This document shows positions 28,156 to 37,593 of a DNA stretch of 60,594 nucleotides, piece after piece (the stretch's first letter is position 1; each line of letters begins with the position of its first letter). The DNA is taken from positions 1 through 60,594 of the forward strand of contig CAMBMH010000004.1 in NCBI GenBank assembly GCA_945868575.1, read 5' to 3'. The translations under genes and the position numbers were made by a program. The notes beneath the pieces were generated by a model. It was not told the DNA's origin and ran no database searches. It saw only the letters and a list, made by a program, of their open reading frames with translations. This DNA is from Singulisphaera sp. GP187 (GTDB lineage Bacteria; Planctomycetota; Planctomycetia; Gemmatales; Gemmataceae).

Positions 28156-30486
28156 CTAGTCTGTGACGGTGGTTCTCGAGCGCAGCAACCACCAGGTAAT
28201 TAGCAAGTAAATGAGAATTTGACCCAAAAGGCCAGCCAAAGCCAAAGGGACCGACTGGATGAAACTGTCGCCAAAAACCCTCAGGTGACTCGGGAAAACC
28301 ACGATTCCATTTTCCATAGGGGATATCTGTGTGGCCCGAAGTCCCCAATAGGTGGGCGAAACGACAAACGCGACCGCCTTGGGTATGGGTTTTACAGCCA
28401 AACCCAGCGCGCTGCCAAGCATCAATTGGATGACCATCATCGCTCCAAGGAGAATGATCGCCCGGTCCGATTTTCGGGTTAGGGCGCCCAAAAGCAAACC
28501 AAGGCAAGCGCACCCAAGCGTGGTTGCCCAGTGGACCAATACCATGGGAACAAAACCAATTCTGTACTCCGCGGGAATGGTTTCCAGGCCATTGACGGAT
28601 TGCCTTATCTGAAAAAGCAGCTCCAGCAACCCGTCAAAGACAATGGTTTGAAATCCTGTCGCGATGATCAAAATGGATACCTTGGAAAGCAAATATGCAA
28701 TCGGGGACAACCCCAAAGCTTTTTCCCTTGCGAAAATTGCACCATCACGCACCACCAGCGTCAGGCCAAACAGCATGCCCATGAAGGTAAGCCCCATCAC
28801 CTGAACCGCGAGATATTTTAGAGTTGTCTGATGGTTTTTAATGAACTTGTTGGGAAAAACCGATTCTGTCCCTTCGATCGCGCCTTTGATGATCTTATCG
28901 AGGTCGTCACTTGCAAGATTTTTGCGCAAATCAGGTTTGTTCCCAAGCAGATACGCCAACTGCCCCTGAACGGTCAGGACATCCTCCTTGTCTGTTTTCC
29001 CTTGGGCCGCATCGTGAATGATCGGCCAAAAATAAGCGAAGGCATCCTTTTCTTCGCTGTTCATATCGCGTGTAAGCAAAACGGGAACCGATAAATTGGA
29101 AGACCAATGTCCGGAAATGATGACGAGGGCAAAAAGAGCCGGCATAAGCGCCACAAGAAAAAGATAACGCCGGTCGCTACAAACCGCGGCGACCTCACGC
29201 TGGACCAAAATCGCTGTTTGTCGAAAGGCTTCCCGCACCCGGGCCGAAAAACTTCGACGAGGGGGCCCCTTTTTCGAAACGGATGCCAATGCTCCCATGA
29301 CTTTGGATTGGCCGGCAGAATCGGATTTCACTATCGCCCAATTATCCACCCCTTCATCTTCCATGCGAACAAAAGCGTCAGATAAATGTTCGACCCCAAA
29401 ATGGGCGCACGCACCCGCGGGCGGCCCGAGATACACCACTTTCCCATCCCCCAGGATCAAAAGCGTGTCCGCCTTTGCGATGTTATCAAGGTGATGGGTC
29501 ACACACAAAACCAGTTTTCCCTGTTTTGCGGTGCTGGCAAGGACCTCCATTACCCTCGCTTCCGAGGCGGGATCCAGGCTGCTGGTCGCCTCGTCCACCA
29601 GGAGAATCGCTGGATCCACCACCAGTTCCGACGCCAATTCCACCCGCTTTCGTTCCCCGCCTGAAAGTGAGGAGATTCTTTGTTCCCCCAACTTTTGAAT
29701 CCCCATAGATGCCAGAGCGGAATTGACATGCTCCTCGATTTCCCGCGGAGAGGTGTCGGTGGGCAATCTTAGTTTTGCGGCGAACCATACCACCTCTCGT
29801 ACCGTTAATGTCTCGTGAAGGGACATTTTTTGGGGGGCATAACCCACCAGGCCATTCAAAATGGACGGATTCGAGTGAATTTGGTGTCCACCAAAGTGGA
29901 AAATTCCACCACTGATATCTTGCAACCCTTGCATGCAACGCACCAGGGTCGATTTACCCGCCCCGCTTGGGCCAAGCAAACAGACAAACTGACCGGGGTT
30001 GAAAGAGAAAGAAACTTGATCCAGAATGGGCTTGTTCCGATCAGGCACAGTCACCGTCAAACCGGAGGCTTCCAGTTTTGGCAAACCACGACTGGTTTTC
30101 ACAAGGAGCGTATTGCCATCTTCCAGCGACAAGGCCTGGGGGCCAAGATGCAGGGTCTCCCCGGGTCTCCAGATCGCCTCGCCCGTCATGGGCTTGCCAT
30201 CAATGGTAATACCATGGGTGCTTTTCAGGTCCTTGACAAGGAAATTTCCGTCGGTTCCACGCCGCAATGAGGCATGTGTCCTGGAAACCGCCGGATGGTC
30301 CAACCAGATATCGCTGGTGGGATTTCGCCCGATCAGAAGTTCTTCCTTGCGGGCGAAAACTTCCCCAAGGTTAAAACGGGAGGGCGCCAGGGATTTTCCA
30401 TCCGTCCCCCGCAAGTTGATTTTTTCAAAGGCGGTTTTTATTTCCTGTTGGCCGGATGGTTTGCTCATGCCGGATGATTCGCTCAT
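28156..30486 (-). CDS. ABCG-type transporter with N-terminal FHA domain
   Basis: 776 residues in three parts. An FHA domain (about 40-130) shows the phosphothreonine-binding set LIGRNPTSDIWLDHPAVSRTHASL and KSTHGITIDG. An ATPase domain (about 138-360) has Walker A GPSGAGKST (172-180), signature LSGGE (274-278), Walker B ILLVDEA (294-300) and the switch His (331). A C-terminal ABC2-type membrane domain (about 430-776) has six helices, the first after RREVAAVCSDRRYL, with a periplasmic loop between the first two. This order, nucleotide domain before membrane domain, is that of ABCG exporters. The FHA domain suggests control by Ser/Thr kinases, common in planctomycetes. The ATG overlaps the upstream stop (ATGA) and has GGAGG at 7 nt. 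Confidence 0.94.
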   Translation of the reverse strand: MSESSGMSKPSGQQEIKTAFEKINLRGTDGKSLAPSRFNLGEVFARKEELLIGRNPTSDIWLDHPAVSRTHASLRRGTDGNFLVKDLKSTHGITIDGKPMTGEAIWRPGETLHLGPQALSLEDGNTLLVKTSRGLPKLEASGLTVTVPDRNKPILDQVSFSFNPGQFVCLLGPSGAGKSTLVRCMQGLQDISGGIFHFGGHQIHSNPSILNGLVGYAPQKMSLHETLTVREVVWFAAKLRLPTDTSPREIEEHVNSALASMGIQKLGEQRISSLSGGERKRVELASELVVDPAILLVDEATSSLDPASEARVMEVLASTAKQGKLVLCVTHHLDNIAKADTLLILGDGKVVYLGPPAGACAHFGVEHLSDAFVRMEDEGVDNWAIVKSDSAGQSKVMGALASVSKKGPPRRSFSARVREAFRQTAILVQREVAAVCSDRRYLFLVALMPALFALVIISGHWSSNLSVPVLLTRDMNSEEKDAFAYFWPIIHDAAQGKTDKEDVLTVQGQLAYLLGNKPDLRKNLASDDLDKIIKGAIEGTESVFPNKFIKNHQTTLKYLAVQVMGLTFMGMLFGLTLVVRDGAIFAREKALGLSPIAYLLSKVSILIIATGFQTIVFDGLLELLFQIRQSVNGLETIPAEYRIGFVPMVLVHWATTLGCACLGLLLGALTRKSDRAIILLGAMMVIQLMLGSALGLAVKPIPKAVAFVVSPTYWGLRATQISPMENGIVVFPSHLRVFGDSFIQSVPLALAGLLGQILIYLLITWWLLRSRTTVTD

Positions 30487-32483
30487 GGTTGGCCTCCAAT
30501 AGTGTTCTGTTCGTTATTTTTCCTATTGGATTTGTCGGGGCCAAACGCCTTCTTCAACGCCATGGTTATCGCTCCGGTCCTGTAAAGGCTATTTAATTGT
30601 TTGCCGATATCCCATTTGGAATTCTTGTCAATAATGATCGACATGAAAGGAAAGACCATTTCATCCGTGGTGTTTTCCCCCATGAATACCGCCTTGGGAG
30701 GTTTATTCGGATTGTTTGGATTGGCGCTTGTATTGTCCATCAGGGATGACACATGAATTTTGCTTCCCTTTGCCGCCTTGATGGGTTCCCGAAAGGTGTA
30801 GAGTCGTTGCCAGTTGATGTCATACCTGGGCACATGAATAAGTGTCTCCATTTTGCCGTCGGGCCTTTCAAGGGTAAGCGTCTGCGCTCTGGTCAGATAG
30901 TGGCCGTGAGGGGAGAACCCTGAAATCAGGCAATCTTCCTCCACTAACCATGCGGTTTGGGTGCGTTTGCGCTGGTTTGGGGGCATCACAAAAAACTTTT
31001 CGTCGTTGATGTTCGTGGCCCGATATTCCTTGGTGGGGTCGATCGCCCCTTTTTCCAAGAAAAGCTCGATGGAAGAAAAGTCTGTTTCCACTTTTCCGGT
31101 CCGATGATAGTGCATTTGCACGACAAGGTCCGTTTTTTTGGGAATGGTGATCGCATACCCCTTGGGCACCTTGTAACATCCGTTACCGGGAGCATAGCCC
31201 CCAATCATTTCAAATTTTGTCGATTTGGATTTGGGATCGACTTTGAGATATTTGAGCAGCATCGGTCCCTGGCCATATCCAGGACCCTTGTCACCAGGCA
31301 ACAAATCCCAATCACTTAATGCCCTGTCCGTCGAAATCCTTTTCTGCAAATCGGAATCTGCAAACCAGACGATCGAATGGTGAACCACTTTCCGATTACC
31401 GGGAACCAATCGAACCGTTCGGATTTTCAAATCCTGGTCCAGGTTTAATTTGTATACAAAAAATCGGTAAAGGTCATCCCCCGTCGCCGCGATGGTCATT
31501 GGCCCTTCCGGTTTAAGTACCAGATCCGGCTTTCCCAAACCTTGGACATCGGGATCGGTTGGTGGCAAAGCCAATGGCGTCTTGGGCGCGGCCCCTTTTG
31601 GCATTCCCTCTGAAACCCACTGGCGGAGCAGGGCAACCTCTTTGGGTGTCGGGACAGGGGACTCGTTCGCAAAGGGAAAATCGGAAATGACCTGGCCGGG
31701 CGGCATCACCTTGTTTTCAATCAGCCCGATTGCTGTTTCGACCCACACAGTCGTATCCTCGTAATCGGCCAGGGGGAATGGTGCCACGCCATTGTTCTGG
31801 TGACAAGCACCGCAATTTCTGTACAGGATCGGCTGAATGTCCCTGAAGTACTCGACCTTCCCCTTGGCGTGAGGCGTGGTTTTTCTCGTCTCAACCGGGC
31901 AGCCTACGGTTTCGGTTTTGGCGACCCGAACCGGTTTTCCCTGAAGCGCGTCGGCCAACGCCTCACGCAGGTCGTGTCTGCGGGCCATGGACCGCTTGCC
32001 TAACTCTTCCACCCGGTCGTTGATGCGACCCTGATAAAGGATTTTCCCTTGTGGATCCATCAGGACCGCAGTGGGAACCACCTTGACGCCCAGGTTCGAG
32101 GCGACCTGATTGTCTTTGTCCAGATAAAACGGAAAGTTTGCCTTGAATTCCTCTTTGAGGCGGTTGATATCCTCGGCATCATCACGGGCCACCAGCACGC
32201 CAAAAAGTCCAACCCGGTCCTTCCCCCCCGATTTCAACAGATCTTCTGTCGCCTCGGTTATTGCCTTTTGAGACAGTGGACAATCCGCGCCCAGAAACAA
32301 CAGCACCATTAAGTCCTTTCGATTCGAAAGTTCTTTCAGGCTTAAAGCTTTGCCACTTTGATCAAAAACCTGGTTTATCAGGACTTGGGTTTGCGATGGA
32401 AGCTGGGCTGCACAAAAACAAAAACAAAAAATGGCAAACACCATGCGTCGCCAACCCGGAAGCATTGTTTTCACGGTTTCCAT
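30483..32483 (-). CDS. secreted redoxin / cytochrome c / copper type II monooxygenase protein
   Basis: 666 residues. A signal sequence (to about 27) is followed by a redoxin domain (about 36-185) with a single Cys (FLGADCPLSQ, Cys68), a c-type heme motif CGACH (224-228) in a short cytochrome domain, and a PHM/DBH-like copper monooxygenase domain. All copper ligands of peptidylglycine monooxygenase have counterparts: His368-His369 (VVHHS), the MHYH pair (458/460), PHGH (526/528) and Met609 in NTTDEM. Such enzymes hydroxylate a substrate using O2 and two electrons; the heme and redoxin parts could supply the electrons. Substrate unknown. The stop overlaps the FHA-ABC start by 4 nt. The start may also be an in-frame ATG at 32465. 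Confidence 0.88.
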   Translation of the reverse strand: METVKTMLPGWRRMVFAIFCFCFCAAQLPSQTQVLINQVFDQSGKALSLKELSNRKDLMVLLFLGADCPLSQKAITEATEDLLKSGGKDRVGLFGVLVARDDAEDINRLKEEFKANFPFYLDKDNQVASNLGVKVVPTAVLMDPQGKILYQGRINDRVEELGKRSMARRHDLREALADALQGKPVRVAKTETVGCPVETRKTTPHAKGKVEYFRDIQPILYRNCGACHQNNGVAPFPLADYEDTTVWVETAIGLIENKVMPPGQVISDFPFANESPVPTPKEVALLRQWVSEGMPKGAAPKTPLALPPTDPDVQGLGKPDLVLKPEGPMTIAATGDDLYRFFVYKLNLDQDLKIRTVRLVPGNRKVVHHSIVWFADSDLQKRISTDRALSDWDLLPGDKGPGYGQGPMLLKYLKVDPKSKSTKFEMIGGYAPGNGCYKVPKGYAITIPKKTDLVVQMHYHRTGKVETDFSSIELFLEKGAIDPTKEYRATNINDEKFFVMPPNQRKRTQTAWLVEEDCLISGFSPHGHYLTRAQTLTLERPDGKMETLIHVPRYDINWQRLYTFREPIKAAKGSKIHVSSLMDNTSANPNNPNKPPKAVFMGENTTDEMVFPFMSIIIDKNSKWDIGKQLNSLYRTGAITMALKKAFGPDKSNRKNNEQNTIGGQP

Positions 32484-32490
32484 TCCCCGA

Positions 32491-32530
32491 ATATCCGCAA
32501 AGAAAAGAGCTCTTTCCTACCTACGGATAT
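32491..32530. promoter_or_regulatory. nested palindrome at the start of the minus-strand monooxygenase gene
   Basis: A 12-bp perfect palindrome AAAGAGCTCTTT (32504-32515) lies inside a 7-bp inverted repeat ATATCCG (32491-32497)/CGGATAT (32524-32530) with almost the same centre. It begins 7 nt upstream of the minus-strand start codon, in the divergent region between the two paralogues. An operator or a 5'-leader hairpin would fit; no promoter boxes were identified. Confidence 0.4.
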
Positions 32531-32717
32531 CATCCTTGAGTATTCATTATATTAGAGGCGACAGTAACAAAATCCGATCATCGGAAGCCCAAGCGCTCTT
32601 TAGAGAATTGGGGCAGTGAATCAAACCAGATGGATTCCCTAAGACTTACCCAATAACTTTTTCTCATCCGACCATGTTAAATCAGGGTGGAAGCAGGCGA
32701 AAGAACACGGAGGAACC

Positions 32718-34712
32718 ATGATCCACAGCAGATTGGCCTTTTTATTTTTGATCCTGCTTTCCATGCCGCATCAAAGTTGGGCCATGGTTTGCCAACAGCC
32801 AACGGAAGCGGACCAACCCGAGGATGAAGTGGCTCTTCTGTTGAAATTGAACAAGGAAATCAAACCGATCGAGGTAATCGAGATCCAGGGCACAAAAAAA
32901 TACTTGGCCAATGTGCGAGGCCACAAAGCCCTGGTGGTTGTGTTCCTTGATTTCCGCTGTCCCATTTCCAACAGAATGATTCCTGTATTGAACGAGTTGA
33001 CCGCACGCTACACGGGTCAGGATGTTGCGTTTGCCGGGGTGGTCTGTGGTGGCGAGACAATTGAGGAACTCCTCAGGAAAAAGAAAGAATACCGTATTTT
33101 ATTCGACCTCTTTCAGGACTCGAAGCTAGTCATCGCAAACCATTTCCGCGCAACTACGACTCCGCAAGCATTCGTGATCGACAAGCAAAAGGTTATCCGC
33201 TACATCGGCGCGATCAATGACCAATACACCGACCGGACCACCCGTCTCCCGGCTCCCAGCAACAAATATCTTGAGGACGCCCTCGATCAGATTCTGTCCA
33301 ATCGCCCCGTGGATCCGGGCAAGACATGGGCTGTTGGTTGTTCCATAATGCGTTCAAGTAAGCCTGTCGTGGAAAAGGGATTGGTCACTTTCCACAGGGA
33401 CATAGAGCCACTCCTCCAGAGGCATTGCCAGCGCTGCCACCACCCAGGTGATGTTGCCCCCTTTTCCTTATTGACCTTTGATGATGCCGTCAATTGGGCT
33501 GATGACATCAAAGACTATGTCAGTTCCAGGCGTATGCCCCCCTGGCCTATCACAGGCGGGGTTCAAATGAAGAATGACAACAGCCTGAACCCCGAAGAGA
33601 TCGCCATGATCTCAAAGTGGGTAGACGAGGGCTGTCCGAAGGGCGATAGGAAGGATGCTCCAAAACCGTTACTTTTCAAGTCGGGAGAAGCCTGGGATGA
33701 CCCCAAGCCTCCAGACCTTGTTTTGAAATTGCCAGAAGCCTTCCACTTGGCCGCGAGGGGTGAGGATCACTACCGTACTGTGGTGTTTCCCCTTGGTAAC
33801 CGGGAAGAAAAGTATGTCCGAAAGACACAGTTCATTCCGGGCAACAAGAAAATCGTGCACCACAGCCTTGCTTTTTACGACGGCACAGGCATGGTTTTTG
33901 ATGCCCAAGAGCGCTTGGGGAAACCCAAGCCTTTCGGGACCGGTGACGAGGACTACGGCCCGGGTTATGAGTCTGGGATGGGGCTTGGTTTCATCCCCAA
34001 TCCATCAGCTTTCTCCCGCAACAAGAACAATCCAGGCGGACTTTTGAACGCTTGGGTTCCGGGAGCCGATACCCTGGAAAATCCTTCTGGTGCAAGGAGT
34101 CTCATCCCACCCGACTCGTCCATAATGCTCCAGATTCATTACCATCGCTCGGGCAAGCCCGAGGTGGATGATGGTTCGCGCATCGCTATATGGTTTGACA
34201 AGGAAAAACCAAAAAAGTATGTCATCCCGTACATTGCAGACACAAATTTCCGAATTATCCCCAAAGGCGTGGAGAATTATCGTTCCACCGGGTCCAAGGT
34301 GATCTCTTCCGATTGCAAACTTTGGTTGGTCGGCGTCCACATGCACCAACTGGGCAAGGAGTTCAGGGCTTGGCATCAGCCAAAGGGCTCGACTGAACGA
34401 AAGCTGATCTTCGAACTGAAAAACTGGGATTTCAATTGGCAGTCGCGCTATTTCCTCAAGGAACACATCTCCCTCGAAAAGGGTTCGATTATCCATGTGG
34501 AGGCGATTTTCGACAACTCCGCCAAGAATCCCAACAACCCGTTTTCGCCACCGAGAACGGTATTTTTGGGCGAAAACACCACCGACGAGATGGCGTTTCT
34601 CACCATGAGCACCATCAGGGAAGCCCGTCCCGAGCCGGGGAACGACTTTATGATTTATTTCAAGAAGCTCCTTGAGGCCGAGGCGTTGAAAAAGGTGCTG
34701 GACCTCAAGTAG
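32718..34712 (+). CDS. secreted redoxin / cytochrome c / copper type II monooxygenase protein, second paralogue
   Basis: 664 residues, divergent from its paralogue and with the same domain order. A signal peptide (1-22), a redoxin domain (about 50-195) with one Cys in FLDFRCPISN (Cys81), the heme motif CQRCH (237-241) with distal RRMPPWP, then the copper domain: His381-His382 (IVHHS), IHYH (474/476), HMH (541/543) and Met625 in NTTDEM. All PHM copper-ligand positions are occupied. The ATG is preceded by GGAGG at a short distance (ACGGAGGAACC). It is a single gene; downstream is a 267-base convergent gap. Substrate unknown; the shared order suggests a common electron path from redoxin and heme to copper. 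Confidence 0.88.
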   Translation: MIHSRLAFLFLILLSMPHQSWAMVCQQPTEADQPEDEVALLLKLNKEIKPIEVIEIQGTKKYLANVRGHKALVVVFLDFRCPISNRMIPVLNELTARYTGQDVAFAGVVCGGETIEELLRKKKEYRILFDLFQDSKLVIANHFRATTTPQAFVIDKQKVIRYIGAINDQYTDRTTRLPAPSNKYLEDALDQILSNRPVDPGKTWAVGCSIMRSSKPVVEKGLVTFHRDIEPLLQRHCQRCHHPGDVAPFSLLTFDDAVNWADDIKDYVSSRRMPPWPITGGVQMKNDNSLNPEEIAMISKWVDEGCPKGDRKDAPKPLLFKSGEAWDDPKPPDLVLKLPEAFHLAARGEDHYRTVVFPLGNREEKYVRKTQFIPGNKKIVHHSLAFYDGTGMVFDAQERLGKPKPFGTGDEDYGPGYESGMGLGFIPNPSAFSRNKNNPGGLLNAWVPGADTLENPSGARSLIPPDSSIMLQIHYHRSGKPEVDDGSRIAIWFDKEKPKKYVIPYIADTNFRIIPKGVENYRSTGSKVISSDCKLWLVGVHMHQLGKEFRAWHQPKGSTERKLIFELKNWDFNWQSRYFLKEHISLEKGSIIHVEAIFDNSAKNPNNPFSPPRTVFLGENTTDEMAFLTMSTIREARPEPGNDFMIYFKKLLEAEALKKVLDLK

Positions 34713-34979
34713 GGTCTTGTGGGAGTTTCAAACCCTGTAATTGCTTAAAAAGGGATCCAAATTGACGAAAAAATGGATCGTTTAAGAATCCCGGGTTGGA
34801 TGATCCGAAACTCTATCATTGCAAGATTGGTTTGTCGCCTGGATTACCGCCCGCTATTAACAACAGCGCTATTCTCTATTTGCTTAAATTCGGTTTTGGC
34901 CCGGCCGATGTACCCTTCTCCCAACCAAAAACGGTCGGAAAACGGGTAACCTTTGGGCGATTTCCTCGCCTAAGAACCC

Positions 34980-37421
34980 TTAAACTTGACGACCGGCGAA
35001 CCACTCCACCTGGTCGGCGACAGCCGTGATATATGCTCCCCTATGGGATGCTCCTGTCACTTCGACAAACTTCATCTTGCCAGGATTGTAGATGTCCTGG
35101 AACTGCACGGGAAGCCTGGTAACGGACAGCGGGAAGGCCTCGTCCTGTTCACCGCCATACATCCGCACCGGGGTCTTCGCGAGAAACTCGTAAGCAGATA
35201 CCCGCCGGTAAATTTCCGCGAGCTCAGAATTTGAGAAAAACGCAATATCCCTGTATTCGGGACGGAATAGGTCGATGACCCCACCGGTTCCCCCTTGGCG
35301 TGGGGTAATCGGTGGCAGGCTTTTAATCAACAGATCCAGGTCCCCCTTGCCATCGTAAAGCGCCTTTACTGTGTCGTAGTATTGCGGGTCGATTACCGAC
35401 CGGGCGAATCCAGGTTTCTCGTAGTAGTTCTCGTAGCTGAGTGGTGTCAGCACAAACAGGAGGTTCAGCCAAAGAGCATCTGGCACAACGGTATCCGAGC
35501 CAGTTCTTGGATTGAACAGGACCCGGGTTGCCGCAGCCAAGGTCGCGGAGGGCGCGGCGGCAGTGCCGACCTTGCCCACCTCAATACCCAGCGACTCCAA
35601 TTTTTCCAGAAACTGCATGGTCACCAGGCCACCCTGCGACCACCCCGAAAGGTTTAGTGTCCCTTGCTGAAGACCATTTGCGGCCAGGAAATTCCCCGCC
35701 ACACGGTACAGGTCCAGGCAGGCCTGCTGGTGGCTGGCCTTAACGGTATAGCCCTCGGGTTCCGTGGAATCAGCCATTCCGAAATAGTCGGCTGCGATTA
35801 CCGCTCTACCCTGGCCTCCAAATGCGGCAACAGCCAACCTTCCCTCATACGAACCAGGATACGAGGGGGCACCTTTGTCAAAGCTGTGTGATGGCGCCTC
35901 CTGCTTGGCGACGAGGGTGCCATGCTGATACGAGACAATATTCACCGTTCCGGCTGCATTTAGAGGAAGGGCCAGCAAACCGCTGGTGAGGATAGGGCGG
36001 TTACCCCGTTCCGGAACAAAGGAATTGTAATACACCTTGAAGGCTTGAACGCCGTTGACGGCCGGGCGTAAAGTCGGCAGGGAATAACTTTGCCAGTACG
36101 GCTTGTCCGGCTGGTCAAAAAACGGTTTGCCGGTGGAAGAATCGAGGACGAAGCCGCCCAGTTCATCCTTGTTGGCCGGATCGAGTATGTCGTTTAGGTC
36201 GCCGACACCCAGGGTCTGAATGGGCTGAAAATATGCTCCCATCACCGCCAGGTGATTGGTGCCATCCTGAATAACGGATAATGGGTTGCCCGCCCAATCG
36301 GTGATGGATGCACCGGCAGAAAAGCGGATGACTTCGCCAACTTTGCCATCCAGGGTACCCTTCAGTCCCGCAGAATCGGTCCCTGATCCGTGGTAGTGGA
36401 AATTGAGCACTGACGAGCCCGAGCCCGAACTGTATACCAGCTCGCGAGGCGATGTGCCCAAAAGGAACGGGATAACCGGGGTTCCCTTAACCAGAACAGG
36501 CTCGTTAAAATTCACCACCAATACGATGGGCCCGCCATTGCCTATGGTGCCCATCGGTTGCGTGAAGGAGCGGATACCAGGACCCGATGTGTCTCGCGTC
36601 CACCATTCGAGCCCGGAGAATGCTTGCGGGTTGTCGAGCAGGGACAGCCTGTTGCTCCCCTCAATGGAACCGGCGAAAGCTATAGCCCCCTGGGAAAGGT
36701 CAAAATCCTTCTGTTCCAGTCGGACCCCCCATTCAGAGGCCTCCACCAGCGATGGGGTTCGACCAAGGATATTCTCGTAAAGGCTTCCCGCCAAGGTTAC
36801 CGATCGCTCCCGGCTCTCCAAAAAGGATTGGGCCAAATCGGTTCGGGGAATCCCCCTTCCCAGAGCCGCCACAGCCGATTTTAGGCCGCCGACATCTGCA
36901 TCCCGTTTCAGGACTTGTGCATAGAGAGCTCGAACAAATTTCTCATCGGAAAGGGAACCCCCAAATTCGTTGGAACCAAGGATGGCGGCAGCCACCCGGT
37001 CTTCCCCCACACCAGATTCCAGCGCCTGACTGAAGGTTTTCAAGCCCGCCGGTTCTGCCTCACGGTGAAGGTAGGTTTCGAAAAGGTTTTTAACAACATT
37101 CTCCCGGTGCTCTGGAGAATTCACGATAGCCGCGGCCACCACGCCGGGACTTGCCCCCTTTTCCAAAATGGCAACATGAGCGGCCAGTCCGCTTGGGGAT
37201 GGATTTCGGTTCAGCCCCATCAGATAAAGATTGTTGACTTGCGTTTCCAAAGGGTTGGCAGTGGGCACCAGCCTTTGTTCCAAACATTCCAGTTCCGGCT
37301 TGTTCATCCCTTTTTGGGTTCCCAAACCACGATCAGGATACCCATACCCTTTTCGGGGAGATTTATGAAAAGTCATGACAATTTTTGCCTGAAAAGGATT
37401 GCTCTTAGTTATAATGAGCAA
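34980..37421 (-). CDS. planctomycete surface protein: DUF4214 repeats plus alpha/beta hydrolase
   Basis: 813 residues in the longest reading. ELECLEQRLVP (about 43-53) is the N-terminal motif of many planctomycete surface proteins, so the true start is probably ATG 37376 or ATG 37307. Residues about 58-260 hold three DUF4214-like units (NLYLMGLNRNPSPSGL, FETYLHREAEPAGL, YAQVLKRDADVGGL). A beta-sandwich-like part (about 297-385, VVNFNEPV) follows, then an alpha/beta hydrolase domain (about 400-813) with a lipase-type elbow GWSQGG (Ser595), Asp760 in GGEQDEAFP and His793 in GASHRG as the triad. It probably cleaves esters outside the cell while held by the repeats; substrate unknown. It stands alone on the minus strand. 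Confidence 0.85.
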   Translation of the reverse strand: MLIITKSNPFQAKIVMTFHKSPRKGYGYPDRGLGTQKGMNKPELECLEQRLVPTANPLETQVNNLYLMGLNRNPSPSGLAAHVAILEKGASPGVVAAAIVNSPEHRENVVKNLFETYLHREAEPAGLKTFSQALESGVGEDRVAAAILGSNEFGGSLSDEKFVRALYAQVLKRDADVGGLKSAVAALGRGIPRTDLAQSFLESRERSVTLAGSLYENILGRTPSLVEASEWGVRLEQKDFDLSQGAIAFAGSIEGSNRLSLLDNPQAFSGLEWWTRDTSGPGIRSFTQPMGTIGNGGPIVLVVNFNEPVLVKGTPVIPFLLGTSPRELVYSSGSGSSVLNFHYHGSGTDSAGLKGTLDGKVGEVIRFSAGASITDWAGNPLSVIQDGTNHLAVMGAYFQPIQTLGVGDLNDILDPANKDELGGFVLDSSTGKPFFDQPDKPYWQSYSLPTLRPAVNGVQAFKVYYNSFVPERGNRPILTSGLLALPLNAAGTVNIVSYQHGTLVAKQEAPSHSFDKGAPSYPGSYEGRLAVAAFGGQGRAVIAADYFGMADSTEPEGYTVKASHQQACLDLYRVAGNFLAANGLQQGTLNLSGWSQGGLVTMQFLEKLESLGIEVGKVGTAAAPSATLAAATRVLFNPRTGSDTVVPDALWLNLLFVLTPLSYENYYEKPGFARSVIDPQYYDTVKALYDGKGDLDLLIKSLPPITPRQGGTGGVIDLFRPEYRDIAFFSNSELAEIYRRVSAYEFLAKTPVRMYGGEQDEAFPLSVTRLPVQFQDIYNPGKMKFVEVTGASHRGAYITAVADQVEWFAGRQV

Positions 37422-37593
37422 AGAAAAATAGGAATTTAATGACTAGTAATTTTACCCCAGCCTTGAAGAAAAGTCAAATCAGGGCTCAAGGGGTCTAAGT
37501 TTCCATCCCGTAAAGGCGATTTCGGAAAAGGCCAAATCACCCCGACTTCTAACCCAAGTTACGCAGTTGAGACCCGGGAATTCCCCATTAAAA
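37422..37593. other. non-coding stretch before the minisatellite
   Basis: Together with the repeat array and its right flank this makes a gene-free gap of about 350 bases between the surface protein and the glycosyltransferase. No promoter, terminator or reading frame with recognisable features was seen outside the repeats. Confidence 0.5.
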
